The notes under the pieces are model-generated. The model had not been told where the DNA came from. It searched no databases and saw only the letters and a list, made by a program, of their open reading frames with translations. 57,018 nt of DNA, from the NCBI GenBank assembly GCA_902526535.1, contig CABZLG010000005.1, positions 1 to 57,018 on the forward strand, written 5' to 3'. Within the stretch, counting starts at the first letter, position 1; every line of letters begins with the position of its first letter. Positions 1 to 10,433 of this stretch are shown piece after piece. The stretch comes from an uncultured SAR86 cluster bacterium. GTDB taxonomy: Bacteria > Pseudomonadota > Gammaproteobacteria > Magnimaribacterales > TMED112. Both the position numbers and the translations under genes were made by a program.

Positions 1-963
1 AGTTGATTTTATATCCCTAGAAAAAAGATACCTTTTTGTATCTATAAATCCAATATCCTTATTTTTTTTGAGCAACTCTATATTTTTTGTGACCTTAGTT
101 TTCCTCAAAGGGGCCCCCTTTGTTCCATGATCCCTGTGTAGCTCATGATGAAATACATATACATTTGTGTTGGTAGAAAGTGCTTCATACAGAATAGAAA
201 CACTTTCTGGTGTAAGAAAAGTTATTTCACTTTTTTTAATCTCCGTAGTCAACCATTCATCAGAGGTGTCTTTCCAGTTAAAAAATTCAGCATTGCCTGG
301 ATGTTTAGGCATTTTAAGATCTGGTGATCTTGGAGAAGAAGTTATTTTCCACTGATAATTTTTATATTGGTCGTTCAAAAGCCATTCAATCTGCTTCATT
401 AAAACCTTGGGCCTAAAATGATAATGCCTACTTTTGCCGCCGATTATAATAAGACCAGTCTTTTTTTTCGTGCCCTCTGTTGAATATTTCGATAATACCC
501 CCCTTGTTGTAATGACATTTTCTGGAGTTCTGAAATAAAACTTATCTAAATGTGGAACAACTGCAATATCAAAAAGTTGAGTAGGTTTCAGAGAAGGCTT
601 CATTAAAACAATACTTCTGGAGTTTGGAAAAAGTTTTTTTGCCAGTAGTAATTGATAGTGAGTTTTAGATCCAGCACCAATTAATAAGTCAGGATAGTTA
701 CCAAATGGTGTGATCCCTGAAGAAATTTCAAACCCTTCCATAACCCAATTATCAGTTGCCTCATCAATTTCTTTAGAGGGCACACCTTTTATATAAGAGA
801 AGTAGCTTGAAACAAAGTTACTTTTTTGACAATCAACTGTAAGAAGTGAAATTTTATTTGATTTTCGTAGCTCATCTACTAATGCATCAATTTGCTTTTC
901 ATGTCCTTTCTTTCCATCTTTGAATACCCAAATATTAATAAGTTCTTTTTGTTTTAATGACAT
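1..963 (-). CDS. ELM1/DUF1022-like putative glycosyltransferase family protein (partial, C-terminus beyond window)
   Basis: Uninterrupted reverse-strand frame from ATG at 963 to position 1 (MSLKQKELINIWVFKDGKKGHEKQIDALVDELRKS...PDLLIGAGSKTHYQLLLAKK...VITTRGVLSKYS); absent from the ORF track because it runs off the edge. Confidence 0.75.
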   Translation of the reverse strand, partial: MSLKQKELINIWVFKDGKKGHEKQIDALVDELRKSNKISLLTVDCQKSNFVSSYFSYIKGVPSKEIDEATDNWVMEGFEISSGITPFGNYPDLLIGAGSKTHYQLLLAKKLFPNSRSIVLMKPSLKPTQLFDIAVVPHLDKFYFRTPENVITTRGVLSKYSTEGTKKKTGLIIIGGKSRHYHFRPKVLMKQIEWLLNDQYKNYQWKITSSPRSPDLKMPKHPGNAEFFNWKDTSDEWLTTEIKKSEITFLTPESVSILYEALSTNTNVYVFHHELHRDHGTKGAPLRKTKVTKNIELLKKNKDIGFIDTKRYLFSRDIKST

Positions 964-981
964 AGATTAAAATAATGATAC

Positions 982-1752
982 ATGGATAAAAATAATCAAT
1001 ACAATTCAGTTTTTATATCTGACGTACATCTTGGCTTTTTAGGCTGTAAAGCTGAAAAATTATATGAATTTTTGAATAAATTAAATTGTAAAAATCTTTT
1101 TCTTGTAGGTGATATCATCGATTTTTGGGCAATGAAAGATAACTTTTATTGGCCAAAAGAGCATCAAAAGGTTTTAAATAAACTAAAAGAGATAAAAGAT
1201 AGTGGGACTGATGTATTTTATATTACAGGAAATCATGACGACCCTTTAAGAAGTCAAAAAGACGCAAATAAATTTATAGAAACTGATAAGAGGTTTAAAA
1301 AAATACTTGATAAGGCAAATACGTTTAAGGTTGTTGATTCACATATACATGAATCCCAATCACAGGGAAAAATACTTATAATCCATGGCGATCAATTTGA
1401 TGTAGTTACATCAAATATAAAGTGGCTCTCTAAGTTTGGAGGTGTTCTGTATGAAATCTTACTAAAATTAAACCGCCCCCTTTCAAAAAAACTGAAAAGT
1501 TTAGCAAAAAAAACTGTGAACAAAGCTAGTAATTTTCAATTGAACGTACAGAGGTTATGCAAGAAAGAAAAATATACAGGTTTACTTTGTGGGCATACTC
1601 ACTTACCACAAATAAAACAAAATTCTGATTATATCTATTTAAATACTGGGGATTGGATTGAAGCATGTACAGCCATCACTGAAGATCAAGAAGGAAGCTT
1701 TGAGCTTAAAAGCTTCAGTAAAAAAAAATCTGAATTAATTAATAAACTATGA
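982..1752 (+). CDS. Metallophosphoesterase, UDP-2,3-diacylglucosamine pyrophosphatase-like/PlcP-like (COG2908 type)
   Basis: ISDVHLG, GDIIDFW, GNHDDPLR, HGDQFD, CGHTHLP, NTGDW motifs. Confidence 0.8.
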   Translation: MDKNNQYNSVFISDVHLGFLGCKAEKLYEFLNKLNCKNLFLVGDIIDFWAMKDNFYWPKEHQKVLNKLKEIKDSGTDVFYITGNHDDPLRSQKDANKFIETDKRFKKILDKANTFKVVDSHIHESQSQGKILIIHGDQFDVVTSNIKWLSKFGGVLYEILLKLNRPLSKKLKSLAKKTVNKASNFQLNVQRLCKKEKYTGLLCGHTHLPQIKQNSDYIYLNTGDWIEACTAITEDQEGSFELKSFSKKKSELINKL

Positions 1753-3347
1753 AAAAAAATCTTTTAATCATATTAATGATTAATCTATGCACGCCATTAT
1801 TTTCAAAAAATATTTGTGGAGAAAAAGTCTTTTTTAATGGAAATATTTTTATAGAAGCAACAAGAAGTATTGAAAATAAAGCTATCTCTATAAAGGACAA
1901 AAGAATCAATCATATTGGTGAGCTAGATGAATTTAAAATTTGTAAAGAGGAAAGGGTTGACCTCAAAAAAGGGTATGTTTTTCCAGGATTTGTAGATGCT
2001 CATGCTCATTTGAAAGGTGTGGGTTATAGACAGCTCAAATTAAACCTCTCTAACACATCAAGCAAAGACGAGATGCTTCAAAGAGTAAAAATTTATAACG
2101 ATAACAATCGAAATATGCAGATAATTTTTGGAGAGGGATGGATAGAAAAAAATTGGAGTGATAAAACTTTTCCTACACGTTTTGATCTAGATGAAATTAA
2201 TTCAAACATACCTATTATTCTTGAGAGAGCAGATGGTCACGCATTTTTAGTTAATTCAAAAGCTTTAACTCTTTCAAATATTGATTTAGTAACGAAAAAT
2301 CCATCAGGAGGAGAAATAGAGAGACTTATCGATGGAAGAGCAAATGGAATATTAATTGATACTGCTAAGAATCTTGTACAACAGCTAATACCGACTCAAA
2401 CAATAGAGGATGAAAAAAATGCTTTTGCATTAGGAGCCAAAATTTATCAACAAAGAGGCTGGACAGGAATGCATGACGCTGACTCATTATTTATAGAGAA
2501 AATCAAAATATTTGAAAAGTTAGATTTAGATTTAAAAATCCATTTTTCTCTAAATCAAAAAGATTTTGAACATTGCATTAAAGGTAGAAGGAGCATCAAG
2601 ATATATGCTGATGGTGCAATTGGTTCAAGAGGAGCTGCTTTATTTGAAAATTATGAAGACAAAGATTCTAGAGGTTTGATTATCTATGACCAGAATGAGG
2701 TAAGGCAGTTATTACAAAACCTTTATGATCGTGACTGCCAAATTCAAATTCATGCAATAGGAGATAGGGGTAATAGTATGACATTAGACCTTTATCAGGA
2801 ATTTCTTGAAGGAACAAATAAAGATTTGAGATGGAGAATTGAACACGCTCAAAATGTCACTGAACAGGATCAGCAACGATTTAAAAAATATAATGTCATT
2901 GCCTCTATGCAGCCATCACATGCTATTGGAGATCTTCATTTTGCAAAAGATAGGCTTGGTTTAGAGAGGCTAGATTATGCATATGCCTGGAAAAGCTTTA
3001 TTGAAAAAGGAGTCATTATTGTGGGCGGTTCAGATGCTCCAGTTGAGTTTGGAGACCCATTGCAAGAATATTATGCTGCAGTTACAAGAAAAGATTTAAA
3101 AGGATTCTATGACGAAGGTTGGAATCTTCAACAAGCACTAAGCAGAGAAGAAGCATTAGATATTTTCACAAAATGGCCTGCTTATGCAATATTTCAGGAA
3201 AAAGATTTAGGCACAATTGGAGTTGGAAAGTATGCAGACTTTAGTGTTTTTGATAAAAATATTTTGACCATTGATAATATGGAAATTCTTGATACTAGAG
3301 TCGTTATGACAATAATAAACGGAAAAGTTGTTTACAGAAATGAGTAA
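1749..3347 (+). CDS. Amidohydrolase family protein (YtcJ-like), signal peptide
   Basis: N-terminal hydrophobic signal; GFVDAHAHLKG, HAIGDRGNSMTLD, GSDAPVE motifs. Confidence 0.85.
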   Translation: MKKNLLIILMINLCTPLFSKNICGEKVFFNGNIFIEATRSIENKAISIKDKRINHIGELDEFKICKEERVDLKKGYVFPGFVDAHAHLKGVGYRQLKLNLSNTSSKDEMLQRVKIYNDNNRNMQIIFGEGWIEKNWSDKTFPTRFDLDEINSNIPIILERADGHAFLVNSKALTLSNIDLVTKNPSGGEIERLIDGRANGILIDTAKNLVQQLIPTQTIEDEKNAFALGAKIYQQRGWTGMHDADSLFIEKIKIFEKLDLDLKIHFSLNQKDFEHCIKGRRSIKIYADGAIGSRGAALFENYEDKDSRGLIIYDQNEVRQLLQNLYDRDCQIQIHAIGDRGNSMTLDLYQEFLEGTNKDLRWRIEHAQNVTEQDQQRFKKYNVIASMQPSHAIGDLHFAKDRLGLERLDYAYAWKSFIEKGVIIVGGSDAPVEFGDPLQEYYAAVTRKDLKGFYDEGWNLQQALSREEALDIFTKWPAYAIFQEKDLGTIGVGKYADFSVFDKNILTIDNMEILDTRVVMTIINGKVVYRNE

Positions 3348-4332
3348 AATTTTAATAATCACTGATGCTTGGGAACCACAAGTAAATGGAGTTGTTGTCA
3401 CTATGACTACAATTGTTAAAAAACTCAAAGAGAGAGGTTACAAGGTCGATGTCATACATCCTGGATTATTTCACACCTTTCCTTTGCCTAATTATCCTGA
3501 AATATCTGTTGCATGGAATTTTTGGGACCTAAAGAAAAAAATACAGAAATCAGATCCTGACTTTATTCATATTTCTGTTGAAGGACCTTTGGGTTTAACT
3601 GGAAGGCATTATTGTTTAGAGCATAAAATTCCCTACAGTTCTGCAATTCATACCAAATTTCCTGAGTATGTGTATGAGAGATTTAATATTGGACTTGATG
3701 TTACAAAAGGTCTTTTAAAATGGTTCCATAATTCAGCTATAAATACTTTGGTTAATACTAAGAGTCATATGAAGGAATTAAAAAAGGATGGTTTTAATGA
3801 CTTAGTGCTTTGGTCTAGAGGGTTTGATGAGGAGATATTTTACCCAGATAAAAAAGGGGGAAAAGGAAACTACCTTTTATATGTTGGAAGAGTTGCAATA
3901 GAGAAAAATATCGAGGAATTTTTAAAGATGGAAACAGATCTTAAAAAAGTAGTAGTAGGCGGAGGCCCAATGATGAAAAAATTTAAAAAGAAATACAAAG
4001 AGGTTGATTTTCTCGGTTACAAAAAAGGTAAAGATCTCGCAAATATTTACAGGGATGCAGCATGTTTTGTTTTTCCCTCAAAGACAGATACATTTGGTAT
4101 TGTTTTAATAGAAGCTCTTGCTTGTGGAACTCCAATTGCTGGATTCGACGTAACAGGACCAAAAGATATTGTTATAGAAGGAGAGAATGGTTCATTAGAT
4201 AAAAAGGATTTAGGTAAGGCTGTGGAGAGAGCTTTAAAAGTTGATAGAGTAAAGGTAGTTAAATCCGCAATAAAATATACATGGGATATATCAACCGATC
4301 AATTTATCGAGTCACTAGTTTCTATTAAGTAG
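3340..4332 (+). CDS. Glycosyltransferase family 4 (MgtA/SQD2/Agt-like)
   Basis: TDAWEPQVNGVVVTMTTI...; GT-B C-terminal FPSKTDTFGIVLIEALACGTPIAGFDVTGP; ATG at 3340 preferred over the TTG at 3328. Confidence 0.85.
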   Translation: MSKILIITDAWEPQVNGVVVTMTTIVKKLKERGYKVDVIHPGLFHTFPLPNYPEISVAWNFWDLKKKIQKSDPDFIHISVEGPLGLTGRHYCLEHKIPYSSAIHTKFPEYVYERFNIGLDVTKGLLKWFHNSAINTLVNTKSHMKELKKDGFNDLVLWSRGFDEEIFYPDKKGGKGNYLLYVGRVAIEKNIEEFLKMETDLKKVVVGGGPMMKKFKKKYKEVDFLGYKKGKDLANIYRDAACFVFPSKTDTFGIVLIEALACGTPIAGFDVTGPKDIVIEGENGSLDKKDLGKAVERALKVDRVKVVKSAIKYTWDISTDQFIESLVSIK

Positions 4333-5073
4333 ATGTTTGTTTTTTTACCATTTTCTGACGAAAACCCAACAGTAAGAAAGCCTGTGGTAACTTGGGCCTT
4401 AATTGGTATCAATTTAATAGTATTTATTTTTCAAACGCTTTTATCTCCGCAATCAAATCAATTGCTCATAGATTCGTTTGGTGTAAGGCCCTCAGCTTTT
4501 TTTGAATTAGTAAATTTACATACCATTTTTACATCTGCATTTTTACATGGAGGTTTCATGCATTTTGGATTCAATATGCTTGTTCTTCATATATACGGAG
4601 ATAATATCGAAAATTATTTAGGAAGAACTAAATATATTATTTTTTATTTCTTGGGCGGAATAGCTGCAGCGTTTTTTCAAGCAATATTTTCTAGAGGGCT
4701 AGACGTACCAATGATTGGAGCAAGTGGATGTATCGCTGGCATTATGGGAGCTTATTTTGTTCTATATCCAAAGGCAAGAATAAATGTGTTCATTTGGTTC
4801 ATAATCTTCATTCAAACAATTAAGGTTCCAGCAAGCATAGTGATAGGTTTCTGGATAATAACTCAGTTAATCAATGCAACAGGATCAAGTTCAGATGGCG
4901 TAGCATATTTTGCACACATTGGTGGTTTTGTATTTGGATATATTGCAATTAAGTATTTTTTTAGGGGAACTAAAGCTAGAATATATGCTGATTTTGAAGA
5001 GGTAAAAGAAAGAGACATTCCTTTTTTTAGAAAAAATAGAACTTCTGGACTAAGAAAAAAAGATGACGATTGA
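4333..5073 (+). CDS. Rhomboid family intramembrane serine protease
   Basis: HGGFMHFGFNM, GASGCIAGIMGAY, AHIGGFVFGY. Confidence 0.9.
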   Translation: MFVFLPFSDENPTVRKPVVTWALIGINLIVFIFQTLLSPQSNQLLIDSFGVRPSAFFELVNLHTIFTSAFLHGGFMHFGFNMLVLHIYGDNIENYLGRTKYIIFYFLGGIAAAFFQAIFSRGLDVPMIGASGCIAGIMGAYFVLYPKARINVFIWFIIFIQTIKVPASIVIGFWIITQLINATGSSSDGVAYFAHIGGFVFGYIAIKYFFRGTKARIYADFEEVKERDIPFFRKNRTSGLRKKDDD

Positions 5074-5359
5074 TGATATAAAAAAAATGCTTGAAGAGGG
5101 CTTTAACCTAAATCACTGTAAAGTAATTAATGAAAGTACAAACCATTCAAATTATTCTGGAGATTTATCACATATAAAAATAATAATTGTTTCAAATGAT
5201 TTTATTGATGAAAGTTTAGTTCAAAGACATAAGCATGTATATTCAAAAATTCCTGAAGTAGTAAAAAAAATTCATGCAATATCTATTATTGCGAAGACAA
5301 AGACAGAATGGGATGAATCAAATGAATTTGCGGCTTCTCCACCATGCTCAAAAAATTAA
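5063..5359 (+). CDS. BolA family protein
   Basis: Short BolA-like fold; VQRHKHVYSKIPE...IHAISIIAKT. Confidence 0.8.
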   Translation: MTIDDIKKMLEEGFNLNHCKVINESTNHSNYSGDLSHIKIIIVSNDFIDESLVQRHKHVYSKIPEVVKKIHAISIIAKTKTEWDESNEFAASPPCSKN

Positions 5360-7608
5360 TTTCAAATTACTTTAATTCTATAAAGAGCAGAAAATTTCTT
5401 TATTCGGCAATAATTTTGCTTGCAATATTTTGCAGTTCTCTAGGTATTAATAATTTCAGATTCGATGCTTCTTCAGAGACTTTGATTCTTGATAACGATG
5501 TTGATTATCAGATATATGAACAAACCAATGATGATTTTGGTTCATCTGATTTTCTAGTGCTTGCAATTCAGTCTTCAAATGAAATTTTTACTCTTGATAA
5601 TTTGTACAATCTTCAAAATCTCAGAGACAAAATTCAAGTAATTGACGGAGTTAATAGTGTTGTTTCAGTTTTTGATGCTCCAATACTTGAACAACCTAAA
5701 TTATCATTAATAAAGTCAGCATCTAATGATAAGTATTTGCTTGAAGATGAGTTAAGCCTTCCTCTAGCAAAACAAGAATTAGTTGATAGTCCTATTTTTA
5801 GTGAACTAGTAATAAGCAAAGATGGTAAAACACTTGCGTTTCAAATTAATCTCGATGGAAAGGATAATTATGACCAAACAGTTATCGATATAAGATCTGA
5901 GATTCAGACATTTAAAAATTTCAATATAAATCTTGCAGGACCATCAATGATAGTTTTTGACACGATTAACTTTATTAAAAATGATGTCATTACTTTTGGT
6001 TCTATTACTGTTTTAGTTTTCTTTATTTTTCTCTACCTGATATTTAGAGATTTTTGGCCTGTAACCATAATACTTCTGAATGCATTGATAGTTATGTTCA
6101 TAAGTATTGGTGTAATGGGACTAATGGATTGGCCAATAAGTATAGTTTCATCGAATTTTTTGGCCTTGCTGCTCATAACATCTATTGCGATTTCGATTCA
6201 TATACTTGCCAAAGTTCAAACTGATTTAGACAAAAATATTTCAACGAGTAAATCTTTATCAGATATTTTCATGCCATGTCTTTTTACAGCATTAACTACG
6301 ATAGTAGGTTTTGCTTCCTTAATTTTAAGTGATATAAAGCCGGTAATTGATTTTGGAAAGATGATGAGTGTAGGAGTGCTCTTAAATCTTTTGAGCTCAT
6401 TTTTATTTATACCATTGGCACTAGAGCTAAAAAATATAAAAAGTATTACACAAAAAAATATTGCAGATTTTGTATACAAAAACGGTTATGTTCAAAGCAA
6501 AGGATTTATTAAAAAAGTATGGATGCCATTCTTGCTGATTTTTATTCCATTAATTATTTATCTACCAACTAATTTAAAAGTTGAAAATAAATTTATCGAT
6601 TATTTCAATAAGGAAACTGAAATATATAAGGGAATGGAAACTATCGATAAAAATCTTGGAGGCACAACCCCTTTTGATATTATTCTTACTTTGCCTGAGG
6701 CAATAGAGGAAGTTGATGAACAAGATCTCTTTTTCAGTGAGAATTCCGAAACCGCAAAATATTGGTGGAAAAAAGATAATATGGACAAACTTCAAAAAGT
6801 TCAAAATGAAGTTTCTGAAATTGATGAACTGGGAAAGGTCTTGAGCATTGCAAATGGCATTGAGCTTGCGCAAAATTTAAATAATTATCAGCCGCTTGGA
6901 GATTTAGAATTAGCCTTTGTAAGAAATTCATTATTAGATAGTGAAAGAGCTCAAAAAGTTTTAGATACATTTATTGATGAAACAGAGAAAAGCACCAAAA
7001 TTTTTGCAAGAACTATAGACTCGAGTCCAAATCTAAATAGAAATGAGTTAATCATCTCAATCGAGAAAATTCTCCAAGATAATTTTGAAGGTACAGAAAT
7101 TGACTATCAAATTACAGGTTTAGGTGTTTTGTATAACAATTTGCTTCAAAGTCTTTTTTCCTCACAAATAAAAACACTTAGTTTTGTCTTGGTTTCAATC
7201 TTCTTAATGGTTTCCTTCCTCTTTAGATCTCTGTTGGTAGGTTTTTCAGTAATGTTTATACCTTCCATTTCAGTTGGGGTAGTCATGTCAACAATGAGTA
7301 TTTTAAACATCCCATTAGATATCATGACAATAACTATTGCATCAATCTGTGTCGGAATGTCGGTAGATTATGCAATTCATTTTGCCTGGAGGTATTTAAA
7401 AGAAAATGATGAAAAGAAAACTCTTCTCTCCGCAGGTAGGGCAATTCTTATTACTGGATCTACAATAATTATGGGCTTTCTTGTTTTTCTTTTTTCGAAT
7501 TTTAATCCAACTATATTATTTGGTGTTTTTTCTGGTATAGCTATCTTCTTTGCTATGTTCCTTTCAATATATCTATTGCCAAGAATCTTAGACTTACAAA
7601 GTAAATAA
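5344..7608 (+). CDS. MMPL/RND family transporter
   Basis: 754 aa, two multi-TM blocks; GMSVDYAIHFAWRY motif. Confidence 0.85.
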   Translation: MLKKLISNYFNSIKSRKFLYSAIILLAIFCSSLGINNFRFDASSETLILDNDVDYQIYEQTNDDFGSSDFLVLAIQSSNEIFTLDNLYNLQNLRDKIQVIDGVNSVVSVFDAPILEQPKLSLIKSASNDKYLLEDELSLPLAKQELVDSPIFSELVISKDGKTLAFQINLDGKDNYDQTVIDIRSEIQTFKNFNINLAGPSMIVFDTINFIKNDVITFGSITVLVFFIFLYLIFRDFWPVTIILLNALIVMFISIGVMGLMDWPISIVSSNFLALLLITSIAISIHILAKVQTDLDKNISTSKSLSDIFMPCLFTALTTIVGFASLILSDIKPVIDFGKMMSVGVLLNLLSSFLFIPLALELKNIKSITQKNIADFVYKNGYVQSKGFIKKVWMPFLLIFIPLIIYLPTNLKVENKFIDYFNKETEIYKGMETIDKNLGGTTPFDIILTLPEAIEEVDEQDLFFSENSETAKYWWKKDNMDKLQKVQNEVSEIDELGKVLSIANGIELAQNLNNYQPLGDLELAFVRNSLLDSERAQKVLDTFIDETEKSTKIFARTIDSSPNLNRNELIISIEKILQDNFEGTEIDYQITGLGVLYNNLLQSLFSSQIKTLSFVLVSIFLMVSFLFRSLLVGFSVMFIPSISVGVVMSTMSILNIPLDIMTITIASICVGMSVDYAIHFAWRYLKENDEKKTLLSAGRAILITGSTIIMGFLVFLFSNFNPTILFGVFSGIAIFFAMFLSIYLLPRILDLQSK

Positions 7609-8376
7609 TTTCTTAAAATTTTCAGTAGTATATTCAGCTATTTCAAAGACGCTCTCGCCACGAACATTAGCGATATGTTCTGCAATATGAGGAAGGTTCA
7701 TAGGTGTATTTATGTTATTTGTTGTCTTTGGTTTTAAATTTCTTGGTATCAGATAGGGAGCATCTGTTTCAATAATTAATCTATCTTTAGGAATAAATTT
7801 TAATAATGCATTTAAGTCTGCTCCTCTACGTTCATCACAGACCCATCCAGTAATTCCAATGTACAGGCCTAAATCTAAGAAAGATAGTAATTCGTTTTTA
7901 TTACCTGTAAAACAATGAACAACGCCACCAGGTAAATTAGAAAAATATTTCTTTAAAATGCTATAAAAGTCTTTAAAAGCATCCCTGTTATGAAGAAAAA
8001 CAGGCATTTTATGATCATAGGCTAATTGTAGTTGCTCCTCAAATGATTCTTGTTGGGTAATTTTTTGCTGAAAATCTCTATAGTAATCTAGACCTATTTC
8101 ACCGATTGCACTTATATCTTGATGAATAATTAAAGTTTCTAGTTTTTTTATTAAATCTGAATCTACTTCATTGGCATGATGTGGATGTATTCCAATGCCA
8201 CAGCTAATTTCTTTGTAAGTAGAAGAAAATTTAATTACTTCATCAATATCTTTTTTCTCTGCTGCAGGACAAAAGAAATAATTGACTCCTAATTTTTTAG
8301 ATTCATTAAGAATATCCTCAAAGTTTTCTTTAAAAGAGGTGTGTGTAATGTTAAAACAAGCGTCTGCTAATACCAT
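7594..8376 (-). CDS. TatD family metal-dependent DNase
   Basis: GEIGLDYYRDF, FLHNRDA, HCFTGN, ETDAPYL motifs. Confidence 0.9.
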   Translation of the reverse strand: MVLADACFNITHTSFKENFEDILNESKKLGVNYFFCPAAEKKDIDEVIKFSSTYKEISCGIGIHPHHANEVDSDLIKKLETLIIHQDISAIGEIGLDYYRDFQQKITQQESFEEQLQLAYDHKMPVFLHNRDAFKDFYSILKKYFSNLPGGVVHCFTGNKNELLSFLDLGLYIGITGWVCDERRGADLNALLKFIPKDRLIIETDAPYLIPRNLKPKTTNNINTPMNLPHIAEHIANVRGESVFEIAEYTTENFKKLFTL

Positions 8377-8412
8377 TTCTAATATATTTTGGTAAACTCT
8401 AACCTAGTCGAA

Positions 8413-9252
8413 ATGAGATTCCAAGGAACAAAAAACTATATTGCTACTGAGGACCTTAAATTAGCGGTTGATGCAGCTTTAAATCTAGAGAAACCACTCC
8501 TAGTGAAAGGTGAACCAGGTACTGGTAAAACAATGCTTGCAATTGAAGTCGCTAAATCACTTGGGTTAAGGCTTATTGAATGGCATATTAAATCTACAAC
8601 CAAAGCTTCACAAGGCCTTTACGAGTACGATGCAGTATCAAGATTGAGAGATTCACAGCTCGGAAATGAAAAAGTAAAAGACATTAAAAATTACATTAAT
8701 AAAGGCAAACTTTGGGATGCATTTGATTCCGATGAGCAGGTTGTTCTATTAGTTGATGAGGTAGATAAAGCTGACATTGAGTTTCCAAATGATCTTCTCC
8801 AAGAGTTGGATAGAATGGAATTTTATTGCTATGAATTAGATAAAACAATTAAAGCTAAGAAACGTCCTCTTGTGATAATTACTTCTAATAATGAGAAAGA
8901 TTTACCTGATGCTTTTCTAAGAAGATGTTTTTTCCATTTTATCGCATTTCCTGATAGATCAGTTCTGGAAAGTATCATTAATGTGCATATTCCTAAAATT
9001 AAGAAGAACCTTCTTAAGAAATCTCTTGATATGTTCTTTGATGTTAGGAAAGTGCCTGGCTTAAAGAAAAAACCTACAACATCTGAATTAATAGATTGGC
9101 TAAAACTTATTGTTTCTGATGATCTAGCCCAAGAATTGATTGCAAAAAAAGATAAAGAACTTTTACCTCCACTTTATGGAGCTCTTCTTAAAAATGAGCA
9201 GGATGTCGAACTCTTACAGAGACTGGCATTTATGACAAGAAGAGAATCATAA
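8413..9252 (+). CDS. MoxR-family AAA ATPase
   Basis: GEPGTGKTMLA Walker A, LLVDEVDKAD Walker B; ATG at 8413. Confidence 0.9.
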   Translation: MRFQGTKNYIATEDLKLAVDAALNLEKPLLVKGEPGTGKTMLAIEVAKSLGLRLIEWHIKSTTKASQGLYEYDAVSRLRDSQLGNEKVKDIKNYINKGKLWDAFDSDEQVVLLVDEVDKADIEFPNDLLQELDRMEFYCYELDKTIKAKKRPLVIITSNNEKDLPDAFLRRCFFHFIAFPDRSVLESIINVHIPKIKKNLLKKSLDMFFDVRKVPGLKKKPTTSELIDWLKLIVSDDLAQELIAKKDKELLPPLYGALLKNEQDVELLQRLAFMTRRES

Positions 9253-10433
9253 TGCTGATTAACCTTTTCAGCACAGTGAGAAATTATGGTGTCCCTGCTA
9301 CTTTAAAAGAATTTTTAGATCTCCTGAAAGCATTAGATAAAAATCTGGCTTTTGCTAACTGGGATGATTTTTACTACCTTTCTCGAACAATTCTGGTCAA
9401 AGACGAAAAATATTTTGATAAGTTTGATAGGGCTTTTGACATCTTTTTCAAAGGTGTAGAAAACCTTGACGATATCTTTAAAATGCTGATTCCAGATGAT
9501 TGGCTAAGAAAACAATTTGAAAAAGAACTTACTGAAGAGGAACTTAAAAAAATAAAAGATTTAGGTGGCCTTGAAAATCTAATGAAAGAATTTAAAAAAC
9601 GACTGGAGGAGCAAGAAAAACATCATCATGGCGGTTCTAAATGGCTTGGTACTGCTGGTACTTCTCCTTTTGGGAACGATGGCCACCATCCAAATGGAAT
9701 TAGGGTAGGTGGAAAGTCAAATAAAGGAATGGCAGCTAAAGTTTGGGAAGCAAGAGACTTTAAAAATTTAGATGATTCACTTCAGCTCGGAACAAGAAAT
9801 ATAAAAATTGCCTTAAGAAAGTTACGAAAAATGACAAGAAAAAGTGAAAACTTTGAATTTGATTTAGATACGACTATTAAAAGTACTGCAAAAAATGCAG
9901 GTTATTTAGAGCTTGAATATATTCGTGAAAAGATGAACGACATTAATCTTATTGTGTTTTTCGATGTTGGCGGATCAATGGATCCATTTGTGAAAGTTTG
10001 TGAAGAACTCTTTTCTGCAGCTAAGTCTGAATTTAAAAATCTGGAATATTACTACTTTCATAACTGTGTCTATGAATCTGTGTGGAAAGAAAATTACAGA
10101 AGAAATGAAAATAGAATTAATACACAAAATATTCTTAATAAATTTGGAAAGAACCATAAAGTTATATTTGTCGGCGATGCCAGCATGGCACCATATGAGC
10201 TTACAAATCCTGGAGGAAGCATTGAACATTGGAATAAAGAATCGGGAGAGAGTTGGATAAATAAAGTGAAAGGTCATTTTTATAAAACGGTATGGCTTAA
10301 TCCTGTTCATGAAGATCATTGGGACTACACTTCTACTATAAAAATGATAAATAACTTGATGGATCAAAAAATGTTCCCATTAACAATAAGCGGAATATCA
10401 AACGCAGTAAGTTTTTTATCCAAGAAGCATTAA
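9252..10433 (+). CDS. VWA domain-containing CoxE-like protein
   Basis: FFDVGGSMDPFVKVCEELFSAAKSEFKNLEYYYFHNCVYE; downstream of MoxR. Confidence 0.85.
   Translation: MLINLFSTVRNYGVPATLKEFLDLLKALDKNLAFANWDDFYYLSRTILVKDEKYFDKFDRAFDIFFKGVENLDDIFKMLIPDDWLRKQFEKELTEEELKKIKDLGGLENLMKEFKKRLEEQEKHHHGGSKWLGTAGTSPFGNDGHHPNGIRVGGKSNKGMAAKVWEARDFKNLDDSLQLGTRNIKIALRKLRKMTRKSENFEFDLDTTIKSTAKNAGYLELEYIREKMNDINLIVFFDVGGSMDPFVKVCEELFSAAKSEFKNLEYYYFHNCVYESVWKENYRRNENRINTQNILNKFGKNHKVIFVGDASMAPYELTNPGGSIEHWNKESGESWINKVKGHFYKTVWLNPVHEDHWDYTSTIKMINNLMDQKMFPLTISGISNAVSFLSKKH

Noticed and set aside
145-355. Short + strand ORFs of 60-62 aa
   Set aside because: Antisense to the continuous ELM1-like minus-strand frame; no recognisable motifs
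6216-6970. Cluster of minus-strand ORFs inside the RND transporter gene
   Set aside because: Spurious antisense frames over a well-supported 754-aa coding sequence
9955-9990. DVGGSM instead of canonical DxSxS MIDAS in the VWA protein
   Set aside because: From memory this variant is common in the CoxE-like/MoxR-linked VWA family, so not novel
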